From Chrysomallon squamiferum (lineage: Eukaryota > Mollusca > Gastropoda > Neomphalida > Peltospiridae), in contig CM022669.1 in the NCBI GenBank assembly GCA_012295275.1, positions 11,212,449 to 11,276,448 of the forward strand: a stretch of DNA of 64,000 bases. The letters run 5' to 3'. Position numbers and translations under genes: made by a program. Below the pieces are notes generated by a model, which did no database searches, was not told the origin of the DNA, and saw nothing but the letters and a program-made list of their open reading frames with translations. Below, piece by piece: positions 26,160 through 39,744 of the stretch (positions within the stretch are counted from its first letter, which is position 1; each line of letters opens with the position of its first letter).

Positions 26160-26375
26160 GAAAAGAAACCTGATGTCATCATGCATAAGAACACGCATTT
26201 TGATTATCTTTTTTACATACGTTTCCATGGACAGTGGAGCACATACCATTGCATTTGAAAAAATAGTTGTGAATCACCAGCTGGAATTGGAAACAGCTAA
26301 ATAGAAGCATTGAGGAGAATTGATCTTGCAACCTAACAGGTCTCATAAAGATGTTTTAACCATTAAGCAACAGGT
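26160..26375 (-). repeat. tRNA-derived SINE, minus strand
   Basis: On the minus strand the head reads 'ttgcttaatggttaaaac' (A-box side) and 'gcaagatcaattctcct' (B-box side). It is followed by body blocks 'gtccatggaaacgta', 'aaaaaagataatc' and 'gatgacatcaggtttct', in the same order as the other copies. Confidence 0.65.
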
Positions 26376-26735
26376 TTTAAAAAAAATGTTAAAATTATTT
26401 TGAAAAATGTGTTTTTAAAGTCACCTTGTAGCCAGTTAGACTCGGAGAAATATGATCTATTCATGGGTGTCTATACAGAAATCTCTGGGGTAACAGAAGA
26501 CTGGATTATTACTACAGTCTCTGTCATATCTTAGATGATGGAGCAGTCAGCAAATAACCATTGAATTTTTAAAAAAATTAAAAATCCTTTGAAAAATGTG
26601 TTTTGAAATTCACCTTACAGCCAGTAACACAGAGATATCTGATCTCTTGTAAGAAAAAAACTGACTTACTGCTGTCATCTGACAAGCCTCAGATGATGGC
26701 CTATCTTGGAACAGTCAGCAAATAACTAACTCTAG
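26375..26735 (+). repeat. Tandem duplication, unit about 180 nt
   Basis: Two copies share 'ttgaaaaatgtgttt', 'caccttgtagccagt' versus 'caccttacagccagt', 'gatctctt'-type phrases, 'cttagatgatgg' versus 'ctcagatgatgg' and 'cagtcagcaaataac'. It is adjacent to a SINE. Confidence 0.8.
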
Positions 26736-27678
26736 TCTGAAAATGTAACTGATTTCAGTCATAGTAAAGGTCATCTGAAATAATTCCCCAAGTATACATT
26801 TCTGTTGACTAAAAGTCTCTGAAATACTTCTTCTTATGTTTGCTTAGTTCTTTACATTCTCTTGTTACCCTCTGTCTTAAATCTGATGTCTGAGTTTGTG
26901 GGTCAGCTTGTCCTGCAAGACTCCTTTTGAAATCTACAGCTTGAATTATAAACACTGTACTTCACACAAAGTAACTTAATAACTAGCCTAACCAGCCTGA
27001 CCATGCCATCACTTGCATTTTAACATGGAAACTGAAGTTGTCGTTAGCATTTTGATGTGAAAATTACTGTCATCATTAGCATTTTAATGCAGAAATTTCA
27101 GTGTTCAAAAGGTTATGGTGATCCAGGATTTTGAATTTATTTTTTTTTAACAGAAAAACAAAAGAAAGAAACAAGATGAAAAAAGGGTGAGAGAAAAAAA
27201 AAATCTATTATCTATACATTGTTGCTTTTTGATGCACAGCTGTACAAGTAATGCCTGTCATAACACACAGTCTAGCCATGGCTAAGATTTATCTTCTAAA
27301 TCTAATTTGCTACAGTCGTAAATGAAAATTATGTTTTTCACTCGCAAACTGTCTATAGACATTTGTGATATCTTGTAACCACATGCTGATGAAATGAATG
27401 TCAGTGCTTGCAATTCTGTTCATAATTTAATGGACTTGAATATTGACCGAATTTCTTTATATTCCTGTATACCGACATCTTGCAAGTCTTCGAGCAAAAT
27501 CAAATTTTGTTAGCTTTTGCCTCAGCCAGATTGAGAAAACGTGAAATAAAAAATTGAAGAACAAAAGCAAGGCATAATTTATTAGATTAATAAATAAAAT
27601 TAAAATAAATATATATGTATATATATAATTAAGAGATCTAGTTACATTCACAAGATTTTGTTTTATAATTCAGTAACA

Positions 27679-27960
27679 AATTTATTTTTAACTAGATAAA
27701 TCTAAATGTTCAAGATGCTTTAAAAGACATTTTATATTAATGATTGTTTGGTATCAAAGGACCGTTTATCTAAAAGATATATTAGAATTCAGTTAAAGTT
27801 AATTGTTTGTGTTTGCATTCTGATTTATATATGTAGTGCTTGGCAATTTATTTTTAACCAGATTATATTTAAATGTTTAAGATGCTTTAAAACACATTTT
27901 ATATTAATGGTTATTAGGCATCAAAGGACTTTTTTCTAAAAGATATATTACTCAAATCTA
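27679..27960 (+). repeat. Tandem duplication, period about 166 nt
   Basis: 'Tttatttttaac' through 'aagatgctttaaaa', 'cattttatattaatg', 'atcaaaggac' and 'ctaaaagatatatta' appears twice, from 27681 and from 27847, with several point differences. Confidence 0.85.
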
Positions 27961-28254
27961 TTTTTGCTATTCCTGTGTTAATGTTTTTCTTTTTTTTTAT
28001 GCATGAGAAAACAGAGTTGTATTGTTAATGGTAATGCTTTTGACTTAAAGTCAAGCTCTTTGACTGGAATTGGAGAAATGACATTATGATGTAAGTTGAT
28101 GTATTTTGTATATTTTAATTATGTTTTAATTCATTTAGCCTTGAATATAGACATATTAATGACACACAGGACACATTTGTATTCTATGACTGAAGACTAT
28201 ATATTCTGCTGCTATTAAATAAGCAGATTTTTATTGCCTTTTGTTTTTTTGTTT

Positions 28255-28350
28255 TTTTGGAATGCATTTTCTCTCAGACTACACAACCTATGAAAGGATT
28301 GATCTTGCAAACCTTCACTCCTTAGATCACCACTCTAACCAATGGATACA
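28255..28350 (-). repeat. SINE head fragment, minus strand
   Basis: The minus strand reads 'ccattggttagagtggtgat' and then 'gcaagatcaatcc', corresponding to the tRNA-like A- and B-box parts. The body is not recognised. Confidence 0.55.
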
Positions 28351-28949
28351 TAAAAATATTATCTTAGTGGTTCTGTTTTACAAATGAAACACAGAACACA
28401 CAAATGATCTAAAAAGCAAAAATAAATGCATTACCTATGCATAATATCAACAAAATATTTTTTTAGGATAAAATGTATATGGTATTCAAATGTAAGTTCT
28501 AATAAAATTTATTTTGCAGACATCAATTCTGTGAAACATAGGCTATCCCTTCTCTCCCCCACAAAATTAAACAAATAAAATTAATTATTTATAATACATT
28601 TGGTGATTACCCTTACATCCATTCATTACTTTTTTAACAGACACAGTTAGGTGATCACTGATATCCCTTCAAGTCACAGACATAATTTAGAAATAAATAA
28701 ATAAATAATAATCCATTTCCTGAAGCATTAACTTCAAGATTGTGCATGTATTCTGTGGCCATATGCGTAACAGGTTTTATAATGGTTCTTGGTATTACTC
28801 TTGCCAGATATCTCATTTAGAAATGTAATTTAAAAATAATTTAAAAAAAATATTCAGCCTTTGGGAATTTATCATGTTTGTCCGCTAAAACCATAGAAAT
28901 ATTTTTAATTTTTTTTTTTATACAAAACTGATTTACTGTTTCTGTTGTT

Positions 28950-29039
28950 TGTTTATTATTATTATTATTATTATTATTATGTAATTTTTTTTTATTATCA
29001 TTATTATTTGTTGGTTTTTTTCTTCTTCTTCTTCTTCTT

Positions 29040-29070
<31 letters not shown>

Positions 29071-29086
29071 TTATTATTATTATTAC
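28950..29086. repeat. (TTA)n-(TTC)16-(TTA)n compound microsatellite
   Basis: A TTA run (about 28955-28980), a T-rich spacer, a pure TTC run of 49 nt (29021-29069) and another TTA run. Relative to the minus-strand Ig gene, the sense intron carries (GAA)16. Confidence 0.95.
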
Positions 29087-29204
29087 TTAAATTTTATTTT
29101 CTTGTTTTTATTTTTTCTGCTGACCAAAAGAAACATTATGAAGGATTAAATTTGAGGATTTCTTTTTTTGAATATTTTTCCTTTCCCCTCAGATGTCTCC
29201 AACC

Positions 29205-29305
29205 AGTTTATCATAGGTTGTGTTTTCGTGTCTGTGGGAAGGTTATATAAAGAATCTCACTTTGCTGCTAATTAGCAAGAGTAGCACATTGACTGGCAAC
29301 AGTGT
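29205..29305 (+). repeat. SINE body fragment
   Basis: It contains 'tgtctgtgggaaggttata', 'ctttgctgctaattag' and 'caagagtagcac' in order, the clearest match to the shared SINE body. The tRNA head is missing, so this looks 5'-truncated. Confidence 0.68.
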
Positions 29306-29394
29306 ATGTCATCAATATAAAAAATATCTGATATATAATAAAATTTATATAAAAAACATCATCAATATTCTTTTCATTCTATTATTATGATTAT

Positions 29395-29645
29395 GATTAT
29401 TATTTTTATTTTTACAGTCATGTTATCAATAAGTTTATTATAATCAGTTCATTACTGTTATTATTATCATTAATTATTATTCCTACTACTATTAGACCAC
29501 TATTAATACATGTATTAATTATCAGTATTATTATTGTTATTATTATTATTATTATTATTTTTATTACTACTACTATTATTATTGCTATTATTATTGTCAT
29601 TATTATCATTGTCATTATTATCATTATTATCTTCATCATTATTGA
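29395..29645. repeat. (TTA)n/(TCA)-rich tract
   Basis: Imperfect TTA units with TCA and CTA interruptions, followed by 'tattatcattattatc'. The overlapping minus-strand frames (Met/Ile- or Asn-rich) are repeat translations. Confidence 0.9.
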
Positions 29646-31562
29646 TTATATTACAAAACAAAAACTGTGTCAACCCGATTAGGTAAAAACCACACAGCAA
29701 AGTATTTTAAAGCAATTTTGCTGCATTAAATGGCAATGCAAACAACATGGACATTCTATCCAGATATGAACACCACTGATACATTATGTTGTTATAGAAA
29801 CATTATCTCAGTTTTATTTTCCAAACAGACACACAATGTTTAATTTAAAAGACCTCAGAGATACACAGAACCAATCGGAATTATAATCTGTATGAATTAT
29901 AAACAAAAATGACTTCACGGATGTAAATAATAAATTAAATAAAAGAAAATAGAGGGACATGGGATGCTGGGCAATGCATTATTAACACGGCTGGAAACGG
30001 ATTAACTCATTGGGGATATATATATATATATATATATATTTATTTTAATGTACATAGTTACAGACGTGTTTCAAAAATATTTCAAAATATGAAACTTAAC
30101 AACCATATTAATACAGTGTTCCTTAGAGGATACGAAATAAATAAATTTTTACACCTTTTAACTGAAAATAAAACAAAACAATAATTTGTATTAAATGAAA
30201 AAGTCCACATTAAAAAAGAAAAGAAAAGAAAGAATAGTATTGCCAAACGGCAATGGTAAGATAGTATAACAGTATTTCCTTGAATGTAAATTCCCAAGTC
30301 TGATTGCTCTTACAATTCAGTGATAGAATTTTCTATTTTATGAAGATGCTTCAAGTATTATTATAAGCAATACTCATAGATAAATCGAATTATTTTATTT
30401 AAAGAGTACCTTTGGTTATATGAAGAAATGAAGTCAATATACTCTGCTTAATTCCAAATTATATTTTTTTAGTATTTCGCTATCCAATCTTTATTAATAA
30501 TGAAGTATAACAATAAAGGGTACAATTTAAAAAAATAACTGGATGTCTCCATTTTTTTTTCTTCTGTACTCATGATATCACTGAAAATGCAGTAGAGTTT
30601 GGTCTAAAGAGTCTTCTTGCATTGTCAGAATAAAATAGAGCTTTTAGACCACCAATTACTTGATGGTGCCATGGTGTCAGTTGCAAAGAGCTCAAATGTC
30701 AGCTTTCAAATGTTTTATAACAGTATTATTATTTTATTGTCACAGTTTGTTGTTAATGATGATGGGTCACTCAAGGCAAATAAAATAATACATTGCAAAT
30801 ATAAAATAATTTAGAAAAACAACCCCCAGAAATCCACTCATTCATGCTACTAGAGGTCCCACATTAAATATGATTCTGACTTCCGAGACATCTAGGAGAT
30901 GAAAGGATCTCAGACCAAGTGACAATATCAAATTTCAGGATATTTCCCAAAAGTTAATGAAGTTCTCATTCCGTTACATTCCAGACACCATATAAATGAC
31001 TTACGTTCATATTTACTTAGAACAGAGTACCAAAAACACATTCACATTTCTACAGCTGACATCAAATTATTCATGATGATGATGGCGATGATGTCTCCGT
31101 TTAGTTTTTCATAATTACACCCTCTTCATAACTGACGGCACACTGATATTGCTTCTTCAAATATTTATAGCTTTCCTTTTCCTCTGGAATTATTGTTGGT
31201 GTTAAATATCGAATATCACAGAATAATTTCCTGTTACAAAAGGACCAGATCATATTTTCCTTGTTCTCCAAAAACAAGTGGTTATTTTAACTCAAATTAT
31301 GGAAATAGATGAGAATATTTGACACCTTCAGGAATGCATTATGAGTATAGTCTGAGAGAGAGAGCAGAATAAACCAATATACAGCAATGTTATATACCAC
31401 TGGTTCCATGATGGTGGAGATAATGATTCAAACCGACATTATCATTAATAGATGTAATGCAGCTGACAGGAAACTATGGTAATATTTTATACCATGTGAC
31501 AGTTGCATGTAACAATAGCTTTGAACTGTTGTTTAAATGTACACGTGTGTGTCTGTGTGAAC

Positions 31563-31790
31563 AGTTTTAACCTTTATATTGGTATAGGAATAGATTTTAA
31601 CATTTATATTGGTATAGAATAGTTTTAACCTTTATGTTATTATAGGAATAGTTTTGACCTTTATATTGGCATAGGAATAGTTTTGACCTTTATATTGGCA
31701 TAGGAACAGTTTTAAGCTTTATGCTAGAATATATATTTTTATGCTGTCTTCTGATATGTCCTAATTGGTCTCATCTTTACTGTTGTTATT
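31563..31790 (-). repeat. Minisatellite-bearing element, copy 2 (inverted)
   Basis: On the minus strand this reads as the same leader (ataacaacagtaaagatgag, accaattagg, agaagacagca) followed by about six copies of the 29-nt unit seen at 25080-25495. It is inverted relative to copy 1. Units here are more diverged ('tataccaatataaaggtta'). Confidence 0.9.
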
Positions 31791-32219
31791 CTGAATAAGT
31801 ATGTGTGTGTATTTGTGTGTGAATGTGTGTGCATTTGTAAATATTTGTTTAGTATTTTATTGTAATTACAATTACCTACATATACACACATAACTGTATG
31901 TTACAAATGAACTATAATTATGTGTTACTGTGCAGTTACAGTTTTTCCTTATAAATACAAAGTAAAGCAAAATTATAAATTATATAGGTGCACAGTTATA
32001 ACTATAAGGTAACATTTATAAATTATACAGTAATTATGTTGTGACAATTGTAATCATTTACTAATACAGTCATATTATAGTAAGCCAATTATAACTATAA
32101 AATTATAACTAGTAACATAGATATATATCAACAGTATTAGTAATAAGATAATTATACAGGAAATGATATAATTTTATAATGACGCAGAATTATAACTTTA
32201 CTGTAACCATATAATTATA

Positions 32220-32470
32220 ACTGTTATAACACACACTTACAAACTGTAACAGTTATTAGTTGTAAACACACTGTTGTAAGTTGTAATGCACAGTTATAAG
32301 ATGTAACACAGCTGTAAGTTGTAACAGATATAACTCTTGTAACAGTTATAACTTTTGTAACACAGCTATAAGTTGTAACACACAGATGTAAGTTGTAACA
32401 TACAATTTGTAAGTTGCAACACACAGTTATAAATTGCAACACACAGATATAAAACTACAGTAACAGAGTT
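32220..32470 (+). repeat. Short-unit minisatellite (TTGTAACACA type)
   Basis: Repeats of 'ataagttgtaacacacag' with insertions of 'gttataac' run through this stretch, about 20-24 nt per unit, fading leftward to about 31960. The minus-strand Cys/Thr/Val-rich frame is a translation of the repeat. Confidence 0.8.
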
Positions 32471-33021
32471 ATAAATCTATAACATATCTCAGAGCTTAGC
32501 TTTTGCCCAAATTAACTTAAATGGTAATGCTGTTTATGAAGACAGAGCTGGGAGTCTCAAGTTTTGAGTTCAACATAAATGAATAGGGTGAGATCAATAA
32601 CAAAGTTTGCCAGCTTAATGGTTTGTGAAATATCTTCAATATCGATCTGATTCACTCATTCAGAATGACATCTCAACAGAAGGAAACAGTCAACTGCAGG
32701 CCTGACTATGCAAAAAATATGTATGTATTTCACACTGGTGAACTGTTAAAACTAACTGTAATAGAAACGTATAGAGACAAGGTCTTTTCATTGCTTCACG
32801 TTTGAAGTTTGTTTTATAAAACATTTAGTTTTGCTTTCCTTTGCTTTTGTATACAAGAAAGAATTAACAATGATGGAAGTACATAAAGAGGTGGGGTTTT
32901 TTTACCCATAGGTTTGTATTAGATGTTTAGTTGTAGATATCATTAATGTTATGTAACAATTACAAATTTAAAATAAAGTGGGTTTTCAAAATATTTTTTG
33001 TTATTGTTTTATGGAAGGGAA

Positions 33022-33026
<5 letters not shown>

Positions 33027-33066
<40 letters not shown>
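33027..33066. repeat. (GT)n microsatellite
   Basis: A pure GT run of about 40 nt. Confidence 0.95.
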
Positions 33067-33068
<2 letters not shown>

Positions 33069-33974
33069 GGGAGGGGATATAACTGAGTACAAGTAAACAT
33101 TAACAATGATATAAAATTCAGAAATCTTTTTATTAGTTTATATTTGAAATTTAATCATAGATCTGAGAAAGTTATGTTTATGGAACAGAAATAATATTTG
33201 TTTGACTGTGTATATGTGTGTCAGCATAATTACTGTAGCAGTAAAATATATCTATTGATTTAAATTTGTAACACACAACACACACACATTTAACGATTAA
33301 AATCCTTGATGTCATAATCCTTGTACATAATTCTACAGAAATAAAAACCCACTAGCAAAGAAATATACTAAAATCTTCACACAAATTAATGATTTAAGCT
33401 TAGACCATGATATCATGAAACTTAATATACCACAGAACAAAATTTAAACAATGTTTTTTTTTTTTTTTTTTTTTTATCCTTTCTGTGTATGTGTGTGACA
33501 ATTTTGAATTTTTGGTCTAATGGTTTGATGAATGTGTTTATTGATCTGACTGGAGGGTCTGTATGTTTTACACAAACCGATTCTCTCCTGTTATTAATGG
33601 TTCCCGTGCGTCTAATTTTTGTTGCTGTTTTCTCAGCTAATTCTGGCCAAACGGAGAGACTGTCATTTCTGCAGTGATTGATTTTGATGAGTTCTGTGCA
33701 TGACTGGTGAAGAACAAAAGAATTAATACAGCAGGATAATGTTTAACACAGATTTACAATTGATATTGAATGGGTGGTGTTTTTTTTTTTTCTCTGTGTG
33801 TAGTTATCAGTGGTAACTACTTTCTGCATGGTTACATAAGTTACATTAATGGTAATATGATACTGTAATATATGAAGTGTATCTTCTTTTATTTTTGTTT
33901 TATTTAAAAAGTAATATTTTGTAAATGATATTTTTGTCTATTAAATAGTTTTAACAAATATAAATGGAAAAACT

Positions 33975-33996
33975 AATTTTGATGATGATGATGATG

Positions 33997-34028
<32 letters not shown>

Positions 34029-34195
34029 TGTAGTGGTAGTGGTAGCAGTTGAAGTAGTAGTAGTAATAACAACAATAAAAATGATTATTATTATTGCTAT
34101 ATTAATAGTGGTTGTAATATTTATTATTATTGTTGTTGTTTTGTTACTTTGTTGTTGTTGTTGTTATTATTTTTATTATTATTATTATTTTTTTT
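33975..34195. repeat. GAT/AAT/GTA/TTG/TTA trinucleotide-rich tract
   Basis: GAT then AAT units lead to GTA/GTG-like units and then TTG and TTA units. The two ends are partly complementary (AAT versus ATT). Confidence 0.9.
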
Positions 34196-35654
34196 TTATC
34201 AGTTTGAACTGTAACAGAACACAAGTAAATCAGAAAAAAAAAAAAAAAACATTATCATCATATTAATCATTGTTTATTTTTATTATTCCTTTGTTTCTTT
34301 TTAATCAATATTTTTAATTTTATTGGGTATTAGTTTGTTTCATGCAATATGGTAAATATTTCATGACTTCAACACTTGGAGATATTGTTTTTAATTAGAG
34401 TAGGACATATTTTTTTTTTATCCTTATTCTTTGTTTGTTTGTTGTCGTTGTTATTGTTGTTTTTTATTGTTGTTTTTTTCTTCCTAGGAGTTGAGTTATA
34501 TGATTTACAATAATAATAATAATAATAAAATTTATAATATTTTTTATTTCCTCAAAGAAACATATTTAATACTAATCTTATTGCCTTTCATGAGTTTGAA
34601 CACAAATTTCTGTCAAAGTTATTTTTTTTATTTAAAGATATATTACATTAATGCATTCTTAGATTTACTGAATTTTTTATTTGCACTCAGTGTTGATGTT
34701 GCCACAGATCTTTATGATGAGAATTCAAAAATAGCAAAGTTCAAACCTGCACAGATATGATTGATCAGAAACCAAATTTGTTTGTGTTTTTTCAGTTTTC
34801 ATATTCACTTAAAAAGAATATGTTCAATAAATACAAAATAATACAAAACAGAATATATGTATATATTTCTTAAAAGAATTTGAAAAATGTAAAGAAAACT
34901 AAAATAGAAATGTTCAATATGTGTAAAATATACAGATATGGCTATTAATAAATAAGAAATTTAGTTGGTATGTCTAATCAATTTTCAATTTTTAATTTTA
35001 TGGAAATGAATATCCTTACATCTCAACAAACAAAAACAAAGTTTTTAAAAAGAACTGAAAATACCAAAAAATATTTTAAAAAATTAAAAATATTCCACAG
35101 AAAAGAACAAAAAAAAAAAAAAATCCCCAAGAAAGAAATGGGGGAAAAAAAATCCCCAAACTATAAAAATAACAAAAGAAATAAAAAGAATCAGTTACAC
35201 TTCACATTTAGAAGTATTAGGCAATTGAAAAAAAAAAAAAAAATGATGAAATGAAAAGAAAATCCTGGCTGGAATTGACTAGCTGCTATTTAATCTTGCT
35301 TGATGGTTTCAGACAAACGTGTCTGAAAGAAACAAAATGTGCAGTGTACTAGTGACTACTTTACATATAAACAATCGACTGGGTTCACTGATCTAACTGC
35401 GTAATACAATTACCTTCGCCATTAGTCACAGTAAGACACTTGATTTTTACTGCCTCTGTTCTTCTTAAGACATGTAACCAAATTGTTGTTAATCAATTTT
35501 ATGGAGCTAAGGGCTTTATGACAAGAAGGACAATACTGTAAAACACCAGCAATAAAGTGTAGTAGGGTTTAGAAAAAAGACTAATTGAGCAAGACTAGTT
35601 CAGTGGGCTTGTAATCTGGGTAAGGTGTGGAAAAGAACGGCAAAGAAAGAACAA

Positions 35655-36060
35655 AGTGTGTTAATTGTTTTGTATTAGCATTCAAATAAGAATAAAGGAC
35701 TTCTGTTTTGTAGTAGCATTCAAAACAGCACAGTAAAATAAGAATAAAGAACTGTTCACTGTTTTGTATTAGCATTCAAATCAGAACAGTTAAATAAGAA
35801 TAAAGAACTGTTCACTGTTTTGTATTAGCATTCAAATCAGAACAGTTAAATAAGAATAAAGAACTGTTAATTGTTTTGTATCAGCATTCAAAACAGCACA
35901 GCAAAATAAGAATAAAGAACTGTTAATTGTTTTGTATTAGCATTCAAAACAGAACAGTAAAATTAGAATAAAGAACTGTAACTGTTTTGTATTAGCATTC
36001 AAAATAGAACAGTAAAATTAGAAAAAAAGAACTGTAACTGTTTTGTATTAGCATAATAAT
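35655..36060 (+). repeat. Minisatellite, unit about 56 nt
   Basis: About seven copies of 'aataagaataaagaactgtt' followed by 'actgttttgtattagcattc' and 'aaaacagaacagt'. Middle copies are almost identical and the ends decay. Confidence 0.93.
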
Positions 36061-36589
36061 GACTGATGGGTATTTTTCAGAAAAAAATGTATTTTTTATA
36101 GGTATAATTATTTGATGCTAATGAAAAATTTATTTTTGTTTTTATGTTTTAATGAGTTCAACCAAAATTAGGGAAATGTTTTCTGTGAGAAATTTAAACT
36201 GTAATAACTGACACTTTTCTTAATTATCATGGTTTGATATAAAAATAATTAAAAAGTGTTATCTGTTCTTGTTAGTGCAAGTGAAATTTACTGCCACTGT
36301 TAATGAAATCTACTGCGCATAAAAGTCTTCCAAAAATTATTTTAAAAATGTGTCTGTTGTTCTTGGTAACATTTTGTTGAATCTACTTTAAAAGAATCTT
36401 TCTAAAACAAACAAAAAATAAACTAAAAAGAGTATTCATGAAATTCATGTCATTGCCACTGAAATAGCCAAAGTTCACGAACTGGTCTGTCATGATTTAT
36501 AGAACTGTTTATCAAGTTATTTTTCCCACTGTCCTTATCACGGCCTTGCAAGTTCCTCCTCTTGTTCTAAATGTGTTTGTCATTGTTAA

Positions 36590-36800
36590 TAAATTCTGTA
36601 TCATGAAATCTCTACCACATTTCATGAAATACCCTATCACAATTCAAGAAATGTCTGCTGCACGTCTATAAACTCAAAAACAATGTGCTAGAATTCTTGA
36701 AATCTGCCAAAAATTCTTGAAACCTCTGTCATGGTTCATGAATTTTATGCTATGATTCCAGAAATCTCTACCACAGTTTATGAAAGCTCTGCTATTTCTC
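36590..36800 (+). repeat. Degenerate repeat around 'ttcatgaaatctctacc'
   Basis: Phrases such as 'atcatgaaatctctaccaca', 'attcaagaaatgtctgct', 'attcttgaaacctctgtc' and 'agtttatgaaagctctgct' recur at about 30-40 nt spacing. It is highly decayed. Confidence 0.5.
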
Positions 36801-37318
36801 CTGATAGAAATGGCATTTAATCCTTATTAAAACAAAAATTCTTAAATTTTGGTGCTTTAAACACCAAGCATTAACTTAAATTATATTTAAAAAAAAAAAA
36901 AGACAGTAAAAAAAAAGGGATAAATATAGATCTTGCTGTTCTGATCATATGTTTCAGGCACTACATGATTAATTAAATAGTATGTTTCTTATGTATATCC
37001 TCAAAGTCCAATATGTAAGTAATTAATAAATAATGACTGTAAAATAATGTGTACAAGATGGAGATATACTGGTAAATAATGAGTTATTTCCAAGTGATTA
37101 GGTTGAGAATCAAACAAAATAATCTATCCAAGACTGATCACTTGTTTGTGTGTAAACAGATGAGATGGATTGGGTGAATGGATCTTATCTGTGCGAATGT
37201 CAGCCCAGAAAACATTTTAATTCATAACATTTCCTTTGCTCACAGTGAGAATGTGGAGAATGTAATAGAGTGCAGAATAATGTACTCTGAATTGTGTGGG
37301 TGTGTAGATATATCTTTT

Positions 37319-37354
37319 GTGTGTGTGTGTGTGTGTGTGTGTCTGTGTGTGTGT
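37319..37354. repeat. (TG)n microsatellite
   Basis: A TG run with a single TCTG interruption. The overlapping frames on both strands are artefacts. Confidence 0.92.
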
Positions 37355-39284
37355 ACATGTAAGAAATACATATATTTACATGTGTCTGACTCTTGTCTTT
37401 AAATACAGACATGTACGTAATCTTGTTAACTATGAAATATTATGACTGGAACAAAACTATTTATAGGCTTCAACTCTGAAACAATCGTCCTGGAAGAAAT
37501 ACTTAAATAAAATTAGTTTTCTAAAACTGTCTCTCTTTTCAGAAAGAAGATATCTTTTTCACTTGTTCATCAATTACCCAGAATCCTTAATCTAAAAAGA
37601 GAAGAAAAAACAGCTGCCTGGTGATGACTTAAGTTTACATTTCAAATAATCTTTAAATTCATCAAGACCTTTTACCAATTCCCTACAGATCTTTTTTTAC
37701 CACTTTCTTCCAGACAGAAAGTAAAAAAACATATGTCCCTGTAACCAAAACATGCATGCAAATCTTTTAAAATCAACTTTTCTTTAAGCAATCAATTCTT
37801 GGATGGTTAGATATTTCAGTTTTCACTTTAAAACACATTCTAGCAAGTATATGTGTTTTTAACCATTCTTTAGATTACTGCTAATTTCAAAGTTATATGT
37901 AAATGTGTTTCCATACAACAATAATTTCTTTCAGTTTAATATTTCAAAATCCTCTTTAAAATATATACCACCTATAATATTAATGTTTTAAATATTTTTT
38001 AATTATTTCTAAAACCCATCCAAACTAAATTTTAATACAGGATGATATTTTGGTTACAAATGTTTCTCAAATTAAAATATGCTTTTAATTACCAAATATT
38101 TTCAAATTCTTCTTTAAAAAATACATTCTAGCAATAATGGTAGGCTTCAAAATTTTGCTGTGAAACTGTATAGACTACTAAATATTTAAAATTCTTTTTA
38201 AGAGTGCAGTCCATTTATTTTAAATTATTCTCAATAAACATATTGTCCATTCAAAAATTCCTTAGCTTTATTTTGAATTCCTTTCTAAAATTCCTTTCTG
38301 AAATATGCTAAAACAAATATTTTATTTAAAATGTTTTATTACCCTTGACAACAACTGATAATAATAAGACTGAGGCCTGAGTTATCTTTTATAGATAGAC
38401 AGAGAAAAATAGATAACAATATTAAGTGTAAAAAGAGAGAATGAAGAAAAAATAGAGAGCGACAGATATATTCAGAGGGAAAGACAGAGAGAGAGACACA
38501 CAGACTGATAGAGAGATACTGAGGATGAAGAAAACTAATAAACAAAGCAGTAATAGAAGAATAGTATGAAAATGATGAAGATAAAGTGAGACAAGTGAAG
38601 AATAATAGCAATGTGAAATATTTAGACCTGGATAAATTATTTAAATTATTAGATTTTGTAAAAAAAAACACAAAAAAACCCACAAAAAACCCAAAAAAAA
38701 CCAAAAAACAAACCTCTCTAAAATACTATAATTTGTCAATTTAAAAAAAACAAAAAAAACCTCATAATTTTAATTTATAAGTCTGGTATTTTCACTTCAC
38801 ACTGTAATTTATTTAAATTCTAACTAGTTTAATATCAATAAATTTTAAAAGGCAGTAATGAAATTTATAGTTAGTGACATTTTATAATCAATATAATAAA
38901 CATATAACAGTGCCTAGAGTTTTATAATTTCAGATTTTATATTCTCATGTTTTATTAATTACTAACATTTAAAATATGTCAAAAACAATTTAAATAAAAA
39001 CGGGGGGAAAAAAGTCCAGTTTAATTTCTATTCCAAGATGCAAATTTCATAATTTTTTAATTACAAAACACATAATTATTCACATGTTACCAATTTCCGG
39101 ATTCAGAAAAATAAATCCGTGCATTTATTCTGGTTCTGATTAAAACTTATTTTTATGTTGGTTGTTGACTTCCTGAAATTTAACTAAATTATTTCTTGTA
39201 ATTAAGAAAATCTTTGAAGAAGGCTTTCAGGTACTTATTTGCCATATACCACTGTCATAAATATGTGTAGTTTCAAAGATAAAT

Positions 39285-39448
39285 AGTGTGTGTGTGTGTG
39301 TGTGTGTATTATATACTTACATATATAGAATTCTTCTTTTTGTGACATCTGTTTTGTTTTATCTGCTGTTATTTCTGCTTCATAAATTTATATTTTAAAT
39401 TATGCTTAATAAAATATTGTTCATTAAGAAATTCCTTATATATATATA

Positions 39449-39487
<39 letters not shown>

Positions 39488-39490
39488 TGT
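39285..39490. repeat. Two (TG)n microsatellites
   Basis: TG runs occur at about 39286-39308 and 39450-39488. The second is preceded by a TA run (about 39438-39450). Confidence 0.92.
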
Positions 39491-39744
39491 GTTTTAACAA
39501 ATTTAGTATCACTTTTTATCAAAGCTATTTTTTGCCAAAAACATATAAATAAATAAATAAATTTAAAAAAAAAAGAACTGTATGCCAAACACTTAGTCTT
39601 AATTTTACATAAAGTAAGGATTCCTTTGATAATCTAGTTTAACTGAGAGCTACTAAATTTTATTCTTCATAATTTTATCCCATACACATCAGACCAATAT
39701 TTTTTTTTGTCAAAAACACAATCCAGTATTACATCATGTGAAAA

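Noticed and set aside
32224-32442. 72-aa Cys/Thr/Val-rich minus-strand frame
   Set aside because: It is a translation of the TTGTAACACA-type minisatellite.
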